In this document: in pieces, positions 39,401 to 48,087 of the stretch
Layout: each line of letters opens with the position of its first letter
Numbering within the stretch: the first letter of the stretch is position 1
NCBI GenBank assembly: GCA_947652805.1
Contig: CANTEM010000001.1
Location: 1 to 49,384 of the forward strand
Reading direction: 5' to 3'
From: an uncultured Clostridia bacterium
Lineage (GTDB): Bacteria; Bacillota; Clostridia; Oscillospirales; CAG-272
Length of the DNA: 49,384 bases
The notes under the pieces: generated by a model
What the model saw: the letters and a program-made list of their open reading frames with translations, nothing else
Database searches by the model: none
What the model was told of the DNA's origin: nothing
Program-made: the position numbers and the translations under genes

Positions 39401-40033
39401 ATGAAAAAAGGAATCATTGGAAAGAAGCTGGGCATGACCCAGATCTTCGCTGAAAACGGCGCTGCGATCCCTGTAACGGTGATTGATGCCGGTCCGTGTT
39501 TCGTTGTACAGAAGAAAACACAGGCTACCGACGGCTATAGCGCAGTACAGCTCGGTTATGAAGACATCCGGGAAAAGCTGGTAACAAAACCCCGCGCCGG
39601 ACACTTCAAAAAAGCAAACGTGCCCGCAAAGCGGCACCTGAAAGAATTCCGTCTTGAAAACGCTGAAGAAATGAACGTGGGCGACGTAGTGGCCGTCGAT
39701 ACCTTCGCCGCAGGCGAAAAGGTCGACATCACAGGCATTACAAAGGGCCGCGGATATACCGGCGCAGTAAAAAGATGGGGTCACCACATTTTAAGAATGA
39801 CACACGGTACAGGACCGATTCACCGTCAGGTGGGTTCCATGGGCGCATGCTCCACTCCGTCCCGTGTCATGAAAAATAAAAAGATGGCAGGACAGTACGG
39901 TAACGAACAGGTAACCGTTCTGAATCTGGAAGTTGTTAAAATCGATGCGGAAAAAGGACTGATTGCCGTAAAGGGTGCCGTTCCCGGCGCTAAAGGCGGA
40001 ATCGTATTTATCCGTGACAGCGTGAAAGCATAA
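39401..40033 (+). CDS. rplC: Ribosomal protein L3
   Basis: Large-subunit assembly initiator near the peptidyl transferase centre. The 210 residues begin KKGIIGKKLGMTQIF and include the 23S-contacting loop MTHGTGPIHRQVGSMGACSTPSRV. GGAGG precedes ATG 39401; an in-frame ATG four codons earlier lies before that site. A 151-base untranslated gap with stem-forming GC-rich sequence separates it from rpsJ. Confidence 0.98.
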   Translation: MKKGIIGKKLGMTQIFAENGAAIPVTVIDAGPCFVVQKKTQATDGYSAVQLGYEDIREKLVTKPRAGHFKKANVPAKRHLKEFRLENAEEMNVGDVVAVDTFAAGEKVDITGITKGRGYTGAVKRWGHHILRMTHGTGPIHRQVGSMGACSTPSRVMKNKKMAGQYGNEQVTVLNLEVVKIDAEKGLIAVKGAVPGAKGGIVFIRDSVKA

Positions 40034-40052
40034 GGGGAAGGAGGAAGAACAA

Positions 40053-40679
40053 ATGCCAGAGATTAAAGTAGTAAACATGGCAGGTGCCGATGCAGGCACA
40101 ATGAAACTGTCTGATAAAGTGTTTGGCGCAGAGGTAAAACCCAGCATCCTCCATTCTGCTGTAAGAATGTATCTGCTGAACCAGCGCCAGGGTACCCAGT
40201 CCACTCTGACCCGTACAGAAGTATCCGGCGGCGGCAAAAAGCCCTGGAGACAGAAGGGAAGCGGACGTGCAAGACAGGGTTCCACCCGTTCTCCCCAGTG
40301 GACACACGGCGGCGTAGCCCTTGGTCCGAAGCCCCGCTCCTACCGGGTGACAATGAACAAGAAGACAAAGCAGAAGGCACTCTTCGGCGCATTGTCCGCA
40401 AAGGTAGCAGGCAGCGAACTGATCGTAGTTGACCAGATCGCAGCCAGCGAATACAAGACCAAGGTAATGGCGAAAATGCTCGGCGATATCGGCGCGGCAA
40501 AGAAAACCCTTGTTGTGCTTCCCGAGGTAGACTGCAAGGTGATCGCAAGCCTTCAGAATATCGAGGGCGTAAAGGTTGCACAGTACAACGCCATTAACGT
40601 ATACGACATACTGAACTGCGATTCCCTGGTTGCCAGCAAGGCTGCTGTGGAGAAAATCGAGGAGGTATACGCGAAATGA
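40053..40679 (+). CDS. rplD: Ribosomal protein L4
   Basis: Lines the exit tunnel and, in several bacteria, represses its own S10 operon. The 208 residues have the family order: SDKVFGAEVKPSILHSAVRMYL, the tunnel loop GGGKKPWRQKGSGRARQGS with PQWTHGGVALGP, and a Rossmann-like C-terminal half. GGAAGGAGG precedes the start. The stop overlaps rplW by four bases. Confidence 0.98.
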   Translation: MPEIKVVNMAGADAGTMKLSDKVFGAEVKPSILHSAVRMYLLNQRQGTQSTLTRTEVSGGGKKPWRQKGSGRARQGSTRSPQWTHGGVALGPKPRSYRVTMNKKTKQKALFGALSAKVAGSELIVVDQIAASEYKTKVMAKMLGDIGAAKKTLVVLPEVDCKVIASLQNIEGVKVAQYNAINVYDILNCDSLVASKAAVEKIEEVYAK

Positions 40680-40969
40680 AATTAGCACAGGACATTATCT
40701 TGAAGCCGATTATCACCGAGAAGGCAATGGACGATATCTCCATGAAGAAATACACCTTCAAGGTAGACCCGGACGCAACAAAGCCTGAAATTGCAAAAGC
40801 AGTGGAAGAGCTGTTCGGCGTGAAGGTAGCGGCTGTAAACACAATGAACATGAAAAGAAAACCCAAGAGACTCCGTTACAGCAGCGGTTACACCGCAGCA
40901 TGGACCAAGGCGATCGTAACACTGACCGCTGACTCCAAGACGATTGAGTTCTTTGAGGGAATGAACTAA
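40676..40969 (+). CDS. rplW: Ribosomal protein L23
   Basis: Sits at the tunnel exit and docks trigger factor and SRP. The 97 residues include DIILKPIITEKAM, YTFKVDPDATKPEIAKAVEE and FGVKVAAVNTM. It starts within the last codons of rplD (ATGA), indicating coupling. Confidence 0.98.
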   Translation: MKLAQDIILKPIITEKAMDDISMKKYTFKVDPDATKPEIAKAVEELFGVKVAAVNTMNMKRKPKRLRYSSGYTAAWTKAIVTLTADSKTIEFFEGMN

Positions 40970-40983
40970 GGGAGGAGTAGAAA

Positions 40984-41814
40984 ATGCCTACAATTAAGTA
41001 TAAGCCTACGACGCCGGCAAGAAGAAATATGTCGGTTTCCTCCTTTGTGGAAATCACAAAGAAGACTCCTGAAAAAAGCCTTCTGGAAGTAAAGAAAAAG
41101 CATGCCGGCCGTAACAGCTATGGCCGCATCACCGTTCGCCATAAGGGCGGCGGAAACCGTCAGAAATACCGTGTGATCGACTTCCGCCGTGATTCTGATA
41201 AGCCCGCAACTGTAATCGGCGTTGAGTACGACCCGAACCGCTCCGCTTACATCGCACTTGTACAGGACGATGCAGGCAAAAAGAGCTATGTGCTCTGCCC
41301 CGTGGGCGTAACCGACGGCACTGTACTTCACAACGGCGCAGGCGCAGATATCAAACCGGGTAACACCCTGGAAATCGCGGATATCCCTGTCGGTACCTTC
41401 ATCCACAACATCGAGCTGTATCCCGGCAAGGGCGGTCAGCTGGTTCGTGCAGCAGGCACCCAGGCACAGCTCATGGCAAAAGAAGGCTCCATGGCACAGG
41501 TTCGTCTGCCTTCTGGCGAAGTGCGTTATATCCGGATGAACTGCAAAGCAACCATCGGTCAGGTGAGCAACATCGAACACGACACCGTAAAAATCGGTAA
41601 AGCAGGTCGTAAGCGTCACATGGGTATCCGCCCGACCGTACGCGGTTCCGTAATGAACCCCTGCGATCACCCCCACGGTGGTGGTGAAGGACGTTCTCCC
41701 ATCGGTCGTCCGGGCCCTGTAACTCCTTGGGGCAAGCCTGCTCTGGGTTATAAGACACGGAAAAAGAAGAACACAACGGATAAGTTCATCGTAAAACGCA
41801 GAAACAGCAAGTAA
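40984..41814 (+). CDS. rplB: Ribosomal protein L2
   Basis: Needed for subunit joining and peptidyl transfer. The 276 residues are full length: KYKPTTPARRNMSV at the start, the RNA-binding core GRNSYGRITVRHKGGGNRQKYR, and the C-terminal RPTVRGSVMNPCDHPHGGGEGR containing the conserved functional His. GGGAGGAG lies upstream. Confidence 0.98.
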   Translation: MPTIKYKPTTPARRNMSVSSFVEITKKTPEKSLLEVKKKHAGRNSYGRITVRHKGGGNRQKYRVIDFRRDSDKPATVIGVEYDPNRSAYIALVQDDAGKKSYVLCPVGVTDGTVLHNGAGADIKPGNTLEIADIPVGTFIHNIELYPGKGGQLVRAAGTQAQLMAKEGSMAQVRLPSGEVRYIRMNCKATIGQVSNIEHDTVKIGKAGRKRHMGIRPTVRGSVMNPCDHPHGGGEGRSPIGRPGPVTPWGKPALGYKTRKKKNTTDKFIVKRRNSK

Positions 41815-41831
41815 GGAAGGAGTAAGTTTTC

Positions 41832-42116
41832 ATGAGCAGAAGTTTGAAGAAAGCCCCCTTCGTCGAAGCTAAGCTGTACGCTCGCGTATGCGCTATGAAT
41901 GAGAAGGGTGAGAAAAAGGTGCTCAAAACATGGTCGAGAGCATCCACCATATTCCCTGAGTTTGTTGGACACACCTTTGCTGTACACGACGGAAGAAAAC
42001 ACATCCCCGTATACGTAACAGAGGACATGGTCGGTCATAAGCTGGGTGAGTTCGCACCCACCCGTACCTTTAAAGGTCACGCCGGCTCCAAAACATCCAA
42101 CTCAGGTAAGAAATAA
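41832..42116 (+). CDS. rpsS: Ribosomal protein S19
   Basis: Head protein near the A-site finger. The 94 residues start MSRSLKKAPFVEAKL and contain the family block WSRASTIFPEFVGHTFAVHDGRKHIPVYVTEDMVGHKLGEFAPTR (positions ~30-75). GGAAGGAG precedes the ATG by ten bases. Confidence 0.98.
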   Translation: MSRSLKKAPFVEAKLYARVCAMNEKGEKKVLKTWSRASTIFPEFVGHTFAVHDGRKHIPVYVTEDMVGHKLGEFAPTRTFKGHAGSKTSNSGKK

Positions 42117-42135
42117 TTAGGGAGGAAATGTAGAA

Positions 42136-42483
42136 ATGGAACAGACCAAAGAAGCAAGATCCTATCTGAAGTTTGTGCGCATCTCCCCCCGGAAGGTTAA
42201 AATCGTTCTGGATTTGATCCGCGGCAAGGATGTGAAGGTAGCGCGCGGTATTCTGAAGAATACCCCCAAGGCTGCATGCGAACATCTCATTAAGCTGCTG
42301 GATCGCGCTGTTGCAGATGCAGACAACAACTTCGGAATGGATACAGACAGACTGTATGTGTCCGAGTGCTTTGTAACTCCCGGCATGACGCTGAAAAGAA
42401 TGATGCCCAGAGGTAAGGGAAGCGCAGACAGAATTCTGAAAAGAACCAGTCACATCACCCTCGCGGTGAAAGAAAAGGAATGA
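42136..42483 (+). CDS. rplV: Ribosomal protein L22
   Basis: Tunnel protein whose beta hairpin narrows the exit channel and is a site of macrolide resistance. The 115 residues show RISPRKVKIVLDLIRGKDV and the hairpin tip region KRMMPRGKGSADRILKRTSH. GGGAGG lies upstream and rpsC follows after 16 bases. Confidence 0.98.
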   Translation: MEQTKEARSYLKFVRISPRKVKIVLDLIRGKDVKVARGILKNTPKAACEHLIKLLDRAVADADNNFGMDTDRLYVSECFVTPGMTLKRMMPRGKGSADRILKRTSHITLAVKEKE

Positions 42484-42499
42484 AGGAGGCAAGGAGACA

Positions 42500-43348
42500 A
42501 TGGGTCAGAAAGTAAATCCCCACGGCTTTCGCGTGGGAGTCATTAAAAACTGGGACTCCAGATGGTACGCCAAAGACGAAGTGTTCGGCGATACCCTGGT
42601 AAACGACTACAACGTAAGAAAATACCTGAAGAAACGTCTCATGAACGCCGGCATTCCGAGAATTGAGATCGAACGGGACAACACCGGCAAAATCCGCGTT
42701 TACATTCACTGCGCAAAGCCCGGCATGATCATCGGCCGTGACGGCGCGGAGATCGAAAAGCTGCGCGTTGATCTGGAAAAGATGACCGGCGCACCTGTGT
42801 CCGTGAACGTAATCGCAGTAAAACCTGTGGAAATGAGCGCACAGCTCGTTGCAGAAAACATCGCAAGCCAGCTGGAACGCCGGATCGGTTTCCGCCGTGC
42901 TATGAAGCAGTCCATCGGACGCACCATGCGTATGGGCGCAAAGGGTATCAAGATTACTGTGTCCGGCCGTCTGGGCGGCGCGGAAATCGCCCGCAGCGAG
43001 CACTATCATGAGGGTACAATCCCGCTGCAGACACTGCGTGCCGATATCGATTACGGTTTTTGGGAAGCAAATACCACTTACGGTAAAATCGGCGTAAAGG
43101 TTTGGATCTACAAGGGCGAGGTTCTCCCCGAAGTAGCAAGAGTACAGACCGGCGCATCCGAAGAACGCCGCCAGCAGAACAACCGTCGGGATAACCGCGG
43201 CAGAGGCGACCGCCGCGACAATCGCGGACGCGGCGACCGCAGAGACAACCGCGGCGGAAACCGTCGTGACGGCGGCAGACCGGGTTTTAACCGCGCAGGC
43301 GGTCAGGGTCGGGGCCCCAGAAATAACAGTGAAGGGGGCGCGAAATAA
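42500..43348 (+). CDS. rpsC: Ribosomal protein S3 with Arg/Gly/Asp-rich C-terminal tail
   Basis: Lines the mRNA entry channel. Residues 1-215 are normal: MGQKVNPHGFRVGVIKNW, the KH segment PGMIIGRDGAEIEKL and GAKGIKITVSGRLGGAEIAR. At 282 residues the protein is ~60 longer than usual. Residues 221-282 form a low-complexity tail with repeated RRDNRGRGD units, then GGRPGFNRAGGQGRGPRNN. The tail stays in frame and stops at rplP with a one-base overlap (TAATG), so it is not a frameshift. Confidence 0.97.
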   Translation: MGQKVNPHGFRVGVIKNWDSRWYAKDEVFGDTLVNDYNVRKYLKKRLMNAGIPRIEIERDNTGKIRVYIHCAKPGMIIGRDGAEIEKLRVDLEKMTGAPVSVNVIAVKPVEMSAQLVAENIASQLERRIGFRRAMKQSIGRTMRMGAKGIKITVSGRLGGAEIARSEHYHEGTIPLQTLRADIDYGFWEANTTYGKIGVKVWIYKGEVLPEVARVQTGASEERRQQNNRRDNRGRGDRRDNRGRGDRRDNRGGNRRDGGRPGFNRAGGQGRGPRNNSEGGAK

Positions 43349-43779
43349 TGTTAATGCCGAAAAGAGTAAAGTACAGACGTGTACACAGAGGTCGTATGAA
43401 GGGCCGCGCAACCCGCGGTAACAGAATTACCAACGGTACATTCGGTCTGATTGCACAGGAACCCGCATGGATCACCAGCAACCAGATTGAGGCAGCCCGT
43501 ATTGCGATGACCCGTTACACCAAGCGTGGCGGTAAAGTATGGATTAAGATTTTCCCCGATAAGCCGATCACCGAGAAGCCGGCTGAAACCCGAATGGGTT
43601 CCGGTAAAGGTTCTCCCGAATATTGGGTGGCTGTGGTTAAACCGGGCCGCGTAATGTTCGAAATGGACGGCGTATCCGAGGAAGTAGCAAGAGAAGCAAT
43701 GCGTCTTGCAATGCACAAGCTCCCCATTAAGTGTCGCTTTGCGACCAAGGAGCAGCTTGACAAGGAACTGGAGGGATAA
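43348..43779 (+). CDS. rplP: Ribosomal protein L16
   Basis: Contacts tRNA at the A and P sites. The 143 residues begin MLMPKRVKYRRVHRGRMKG and include FGLIAQEPAWITSNQIEAAR, GKVWIKIFPDKPITEKPAE and GSGKGSPEYWVAVVKPGRV. The ATG shares a base with the rpsC stop. Confidence 0.98.
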   Translation: MLMPKRVKYRRVHRGRMKGRATRGNRITNGTFGLIAQEPAWITSNQIEAARIAMTRYTKRGGKVWIKIFPDKPITEKPAETRMGSGKGSPEYWVAVVKPGRVMFEMDGVSEEVAREAMRLAMHKLPIKCRFATKEQLDKELEG

Positions 43780-43782
43780 GCT

Positions 43783-43971
43783 GTGAAAGCAACTGAACTG
43801 AGAAAAATGTCGGAAGCAGATCTGGGCACCAAGCTGTTGGACCTGAAAAAGGAACTGTTCAATCTGCGTTTCCAGCACGCAATCAATCAGCTTGACAACC
43901 CCCACAAGATTGCGGATGTAAAGAAAGATATCGCGCGGGTTATGACCATAATCCGTGAGAAGAAAGCGTAA
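43783..43971 (+). CDS. rpmC: Ribosomal protein L29
   Basis: Small helical-hairpin protein at the tunnel exit beside L23. The 62 residues contain KATELRKMSEADL and LFNLRFQHAINQLDNPHKI. The start is GTG, three bases after rplP. Confidence 0.97.
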   Translation: MKATELRKMSEADLGTKLLDLKKELFNLRFQHAINQLDNPHKIADVKKDIARVMTIIREKKA

Positions 43972-43985
43972 GGGGGTACTGACGA

Positions 43986-44249
43986 ATGGCAGACGAAACA
44001 CGCGCACTGAGAAAGACCAGAGTGGGCAAGGTAGTCAGCGATAAAATGGACAAGACCATTGTTATTGCGATCACCGATCACGTAAAGCATCCCACTTACG
44101 GCAAAATTATTAAAAGAACTGTAAAACTCCACGCTCATGACGAGGAAAACGCATGCGGTGTTGGAGATACCGTAAAGGTAATGGAAACCAGACCGCTGTC
44201 CAAATCCAAGAGATGGCGTCTTGTGGAAATCATCGAGAAGGCGAAGTAA
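43986..44249 (+). CDS. rpsQ: Ribosomal protein S17
   Basis: OB-fold 16S rRNA-binding protein. The 87 residues include RKTRVGKVVSDKMDKTIVIA, HPTYGKIIKRTVKLHAHDEE and the family end ETRPLSKSKRWRLVEIIEKA. GGGGG precedes the ATG. A 72-base gap separates it from rplN. Confidence 0.98.
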   Translation: MADETRALRKTRVGKVVSDKMDKTIVIAITDHVKHPTYGKIIKRTVKLHAHDEENACGVGDTVKVMETRPLSKSKRWRLVEIIEKAK

Positions 44250-44321
44250 TCTTCACCGCTCCTAAAAAAAGGATATGTCAAAGCGCATACCGAAAAATTC
44301 AACAGGAGGACTTGCTATAAA

Positions 44322-44690
44322 ATGATTCAGCAGCAGTCACTAATGAAGGTAGCTGACAACACCGGTGCAAAAGAACTGATGTGCATCCGCGTGCTGGGCG
44401 GCTCCGGCAGACGTTACGGCAACATCGGCGATGTGGTCGTATGTGCTGTAAAGAAAGCAGCTCCCGGCGGCGTAGTGAAAAAAGGCGACGTTGTCCGCGC
44501 TGTTATAGTAAGAAGCGTTAAGGGACTTCGCCGTGCCGACGGTTCTTACATTAAATTTGATGAAAACGCAGCCGTTATCATCAACGACGATAAAAACCCC
44601 AAGGGAACCCGTATCTTTGGACCGGTGGCGCGCGAACTGCGTGAGCACGAGTACACCAAGATCCTGTCCCTTGCACCGGAAGTACTGTAA
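44322..44690 (+). CDS. rplN: Ribosomal protein L14
   Basis: Forms an intersubunit bridge and binds silencing factor RsfS. The 122 residues start MIQQQSLMKVADNTGAKELM and carry VKKGDVVRAVIVRSVKGLRR and FDENAAVIINDDKNPKGTRIFGPVAREL (~75-102). ACAGGAGG lies upstream. Confidence 0.98.
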   Translation: MIQQQSLMKVADNTGAKELMCIRVLGGSGRRYGNIGDVVVCAVKKAAPGGVVKKGDVVRAVIVRSVKGLRRADGSYIKFDENAAVIINDDKNPKGTRIFGPVARELREHEYTKILSLAPEVL

Positions 44691-44705
44691 AGGAGGCACA
44701 CTGAA

Positions 44706-45020
44706 ATGAAAAAAGTTCATGTAAAGCGCGACGATACAGTTATTATCGTGTCCGGAGACGACAAGGGCAAAACCGGTAAGGTTTTACAGGTAGCACCCAA
44801 GGAAGGCAAGATCATTGTCGAGGGCGTCAACATTGTGAAAAAGCATGTAAAACCCCGTCCGCCCCAGGAAAACGGCGGCATCGTAGAGGCAGAAGGCGCT
44901 TTCTACGCAAGCAAGGCACAGCTGTACTGCAGCAAGTGCAAAAAGGCAACCCGTCCTTCCGTAAAGATCGACGGCGACCAGAAAAAAAGAGTCTGCGCAA
45001 AATGCGGCGCAGAAATTTAA
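44706..45020 (+). CDS. rplX: Ribosomal protein L24 with C-terminal Cys pairs
   Basis: Assembly-initiating large-subunit protein. The 104 residues start with the KOW motif VIIVSGDDKGKTGKVLQVAP. The C-terminus carries CSKCKKATRPSV and CAKCGAEI, two C-x2-C pairs likely to bind zinc. AAAGGAGG lies upstream. Together with zinc-type S14 it points to zinc-replete growth. Confidence 0.97.
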   Translation: MKKVHVKRDDTVIIVSGDDKGKTGKVLQVAPKEGKIIVEGVNIVKKHVKPRPPQENGGIVEAEGAFYASKAQLYCSKCKKATRPSVKIDGDQKKRVCAKCGAEI

Positions 45021-45035
45021 GGGAGGAAAACGTAA

Positions 45036-45590
45036 ATGGCTAGAATCAAAGATTTATATCAATCCGACGTTGCTCCCGCTCTGATGAAAAAATATCAGTA
45101 TGAAAGCGTTATGCAGATTCCGAAGCTGGACAAAATCGTTGTCAATGTAGGAGCTGGTGACGCGAAGGACAATGGAAAGGTAATTGATACCATCATCAGC
45201 GAACTTACCGCAATCACAGGACAGAAGGCAGTTCCTACCTTTGCCAGAAAGTCCGTTGCAAACTTCAAGCTGCGTGAAGGCATGAAGATCGGCGCAAAGG
45301 TAACCCTGCGCGGTCAGAATATGTACGAGTTTGTAGACAGACTCTTCAACTTTGCGCTGCCCCGGGTACGTGACTTCAAAGGCATCAATCCCGATGCATT
45401 TGACGGCCGCGGCAACTATGCCCTGGGTCTGAAGGAACAGCTTATCTTCCCGGAAATCGAATATGACAAAATCGATAAGATCCGCGGAATGGACATTGTG
45501 TTCGTAACAACAGCAAACACAGACGCTGAAGCAAGAGATCTGCTCAGCATGCTGGGCGCACCCTTTGCAAAGGAAGGAGCAGAGAAGTAA
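45036..45590 (+). CDS. rplE: Ribosomal protein L5
   Basis: Carries 5S rRNA and contacts P-site tRNA. The 184 residues include YQSDVAPALMKKYQYESVMQ, KIVVNVGAGDAKDN, QKAVPTFARKSVANFKLREG and LPRVRDFKGINPDAFDGRGNY. GGGAGG precedes the ATG. The rpsN start follows its stop by one base. Confidence 0.98.
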   Translation: MARIKDLYQSDVAPALMKKYQYESVMQIPKLDKIVVNVGAGDAKDNGKVIDTIISELTAITGQKAVPTFARKSVANFKLREGMKIGAKVTLRGQNMYEFVDRLFNFALPRVRDFKGINPDAFDGRGNYALGLKEQLIFPEIEYDKIDKIRGMDIVFVTTANTDAEARDLLSMLGAPFAKEGAEK

Positions 45591-45591
45591 G

Positions 45592-45777
45592 ATGGCTAAG
45601 AAAGCGATGGTTCTGAAACAGCAGAAGAAGCAGAAGTTTTCCACCAGAGAATACACACGCTGCAAAATCTGCGGACGTCCCCATTCTTACCTGCGCAAGT
45701 ACGGTATCTGCCGTATCTGCTTCAGAGAACTTGCTTATAAGGGCGAAATCCCCGGCGTTCGTAAGGCAAGCTGGTAA
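45592..45777 (+). CDS. rpsN: Ribosomal protein S14, zinc-binding type
   Basis: Short (61-residue) zinc form of S14, with the four ligands in CKICGRPHSYLRKYGICRIC, unlike the ~100-residue zinc-free form. It begins MAKKAMVLKQQKKQKF. The start lies one base after rplE and uses the GGAGG inside rplE's end. Confidence 0.98.
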   Translation: MAKKAMVLKQQKKQKFSTREYTRCKICGRPHSYLRKYGICRICFRELAYKGEIPGVRKASW

Positions 45778-45906
45778 GTAAGGACCCCGGCGCCGACGGC
45801 GCCACCCATCCCCACGGATAGGAATTCACGGAAGAATTAACCGTCTGTGTGCGGCCGCACAGTGCGGCAGCAAGAAATTATACTTGCATGACAGGAGGAA
45901 AAAACA

Positions 45907-46305
45907 ATGCAAATGTCAGACGTAATTGCGGATATGCTGACGAGAATCAGAAACGCAAGCAACGCAAAGCACGATACCGTAGACATCCCCGCATCCAACA
46001 TGAAGAAAGCAATCGCAGATATTCTGCTGACTGAGGGATACATCAAAGGTGTCCAGATCATCGAGGACGGCAAACAGGGTGTGATCCGCGTGTCTCTGAA
46101 ATATGAGGCAGGCAAGCAGAAGGTCATTCACGGCCTGCGCAGAGTATCCAAGCCCGGTCTGCGTATCTATTCCAACTACGAGGATATGCCCAAGGTTATG
46201 AACGGTCTGGGCATCGCAATCGTATCCACTTCCAAAGGCATCATGACCGACAAAAAGGCAAGACGTGAAAAAGTCGGCGGCGAAATTCTCGCCTTTGTAT
46301 GGTAA
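45907..46305 (+). CDS. rpsH: Ribosomal protein S8
   Basis: 16S central-domain organiser that in E. coli also represses the spc operon. The 132 residues include MSDVIADMLTRIRNA, the C-terminal RNA-binding GIAIVSTSKGIMTDKKARRE and the ending LAFVW. ACAGGAGG lies upstream. It follows a 129-base gap with GC-rich palindromes (GGCGCC repeats, TGTGCGGCCGCACA at 45850-45863). Confidence 0.98.
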   Translation: MQMSDVIADMLTRIRNASNAKHDTVDIPASNMKKAIADILLTEGYIKGVQIIEDGKQGVIRVSLKYEAGKQKVIHGLRRVSKPGLRIYSNYEDMPKVMNGLGIAIVSTSKGIMTDKKARREKVGGEILAFVW

Positions 46306-46323
46306 GAGAGGGGGAGAATTGAT

Positions 46324-46863
46324 ATGTCAAGAATAGGAAGAGAACCCATTACCATTCCCTCCGGCGTTGAGGTTACTCTGGGCGCAGAAAACGAAATCAC
46401 CGTAAAGGGCCCTCTGGGAACTCTGTGTGAGAAAATGCACAGCAGTATGACCATTGCCCGGGACGGCGATGTGCTGACTGTTACCCGCCCCAACGACGAT
46501 AAGGAAATGAGAAGTCTCCACGGACTGACCCGCGCACTGCTGTTCAACATGGTGCAGGGCGTAACCCAGGGATATTCCAAGAAACTGGAAATCAACGGCG
46601 TAGGCTACCGTGCTGAAAAATCCGGCACAAAGCTGAACCTGAAGCTGGGCTTCTCCCATGACGTGGTTTTCGAGGAAGGCGACAGCGTAACCTTTGAAGT
46701 ACCGGATGCAAACACTGTTATCGTTAAAAGCCCCAGCAAGCAGAAATGCGGGGAGATTGCAGCGCAGATCCGGAAGAAGAGACCGCCGGAACCGTACCTT
46801 GGTAAGGGCGTGAAGTATGAAACCGAGCGTATCCGCCGCAAGGCCGGAAAAGCCGGTAAATAA
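46324..46863 (+). CDS. rplF: Ribosomal protein L6
   Basis: Factor-binding-site protein made of two duplicated domains. The 179 residues begin MSRIGREPITIPSGVEV and end with the signature PEPYLGKGVKYETERIRRKAGK. GAGGGGG precedes the ATG. Confidence 0.98.
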   Translation: MSRIGREPITIPSGVEVTLGAENEITVKGPLGTLCEKMHSSMTIARDGDVLTVTRPNDDKEMRSLHGLTRALLFNMVQGVTQGYSKKLEINGVGYRAEKSGTKLNLKLGFSHDVVFEEGDSVTFEVPDANTVIVKSPSKQKCGEIAAQIRKKRPPEPYLGKGVKYETERIRRKAGKAGK

Positions 46864-46881
46864 TGAAAGGAGGCGACAGGT

Positions 46882-47241
46882 ATGGTAGCAAAACGGGACA
46901 AAAATCAGCAGCGGCTGAGAAGACACCGCCGTGTGCGCGGTAAGATCAGCGGCACAGCAGCACGGCCCAGGCTGTGTGTATACCGTTCCAATAAGAACAT
47001 CTACGCACAGATCATCGACGATGTGAAGGGCGTAACCTTAGTCTCCGCATCCACTGTAGAAGCAGGCTTCGAGGGTACAACCAGCAATAAGGAAGCAGCA
47101 AAGAAAGTGGGTCAGAAGGTGGCTGAGAAGGCACTAGCAGCAGGAATTGAAACAGTTGTATTTGACCGCGGCGGTTATATCTATCACGGACGTGTATCGG
47201 AGCTGGCAGAGGGCGCAAGAGAAGCAGGACTGAAGTTCTGA
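46882..47241 (+). CDS. rplR: Ribosomal protein L18
   Basis: 5S rRNA-binding partner of L5. The 119 residues contain RRHRRVRGKISGTAARPRLC, YRSNKNIYAQIIDDVKGVTL and FDRGGYIYHGRVSELAEGAR. AAAGGAGG lies upstream; a 75-base gap follows before rpsE. Confidence 0.98.
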   Translation: MVAKRDKNQQRLRRHRRVRGKISGTAARPRLCVYRSNKNIYAQIIDDVKGVTLVSASTVEAGFEGTTSNKEAAKKVGQKVAEKALAAGIETVVFDRGGYIYHGRVSELAEGAREAGLKF

Positions 47242-47316
47242 TTTTCCCCCTCCCCGGAAATCCGGTTTGTACACTGTTTAATTAACTTCAATTAAACAAA
47301 TTCAAGGAGAAAAGAC

Positions 47317-47823
47317 ATGGCTAAGAATTTTGACGCATCAACCGTGGAGCTTCAGGAGCGCCTGGTTGCTGTAAACCGCGTGTCCAAAACAGTAAAAGGC
47401 GGACGTATTGCCCGCTTTGCAGCCCTGATGGTTGTCGGCGACGGCAACGGTCACGTAGGCTTCGGCCTCGGTAAGGCTGCCGAAGTGCCGGAAGCAATCC
47501 GCAAAGGCATTGAGGATGCAAAGAAAAATATCATCGAAGTACCCCTGAACGAAACCACCATCCCCCACGAGGTGCTTGGTGAGTTCGGCGCAGGCAAAGT
47601 ATTGCTGAAGCCTGCCGCAGAAGGTACCGGAATTATTGCAGGTAAAACGGTTCGTGCAGTTGTAGAACTTGCAGGCGTAAAGAATATCCGTGCAAAATGT
47701 CTGCGTTCCAACAACCCCACAAACGTAATCAAAGCTACCATCGAGGGTCTGAAGTCTCTTCGTTCCGCAGAGCAGGTAGCAAAAACCCGCGGCATTAGCG
47801 TGCAGCAGGTTACAAAAGGCTGA
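47317..47823 (+). CDS. rpsE: Ribosomal protein S5
   Basis: Body protein important for decoding accuracy and mRNA unwinding. The 168 residues include LQERLVAVNRVSKTVKGGRI, RFAALMVVGDGNGHVGFGLG and the C-terminal domain with KTVRAVVELAGVKNIRAKCL. AAGGAG lies upstream. Confidence 0.98.
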   Translation: MAKNFDASTVELQERLVAVNRVSKTVKGGRIARFAALMVVGDGNGHVGFGLGKAAEVPEAIRKGIEDAKKNIIEVPLNETTIPHEVLGEFGAGKVLLKPAAEGTGIIAGKTVRAVVELAGVKNIRAKCLRSNNPTNVIKATIEGLKSLRSAEQVAKTRGISVQQVTKG

Positions 47824-47837
47824 GGGAGGGTAACGAA

Positions 47838-48011
47838 ATGGCAAAAGTAACACTTTCAAGAAGCCTGATCGGAGCAAATCCGAAGCAGAAAGCAACTGCT
47901 GCATCTCTGGGTCTGAGAAAGATCGGAGACAGCATCACCCATCAGGACGGCCCCGTGCTGGATGGAAAGGTCAAGGTGATTTCTCACCTTGTAACCGTGG
48001 AGAAGGCGTAA
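47838..48011 (+). CDS. rpmD: Ribosomal protein L30
   Basis: A 57-residue protein read directly from the sequence: starts MAKVTLSRSLIGANPKQKA, then ASLGLRKIGDSITHQD, and ends ISHLVTVEKA. This is the standard bacterial L30. GGGAGG lies 9 bases upstream and it follows rpsE by 14 bases. Confidence 0.97.
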   Translation: MAKVTLSRSLIGANPKQKATAASLGLRKIGDSITHQDGPVLDGKVKVISHLVTVEKA

Positions 48012-48087
48012 ACCACTCCAGACAGAAATATGTGCACCGAGGAAGGCGCACAAAAAAAGAATGATTTCAACGTAAGGAGGAAAAACC

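Noticed and set aside
42500..43348. S3 tail as a frameshift or misassembly
   Set aside because: The frame stays open with consistent codon use and stops exactly at the rplP start, so it is a real in-frame extension.
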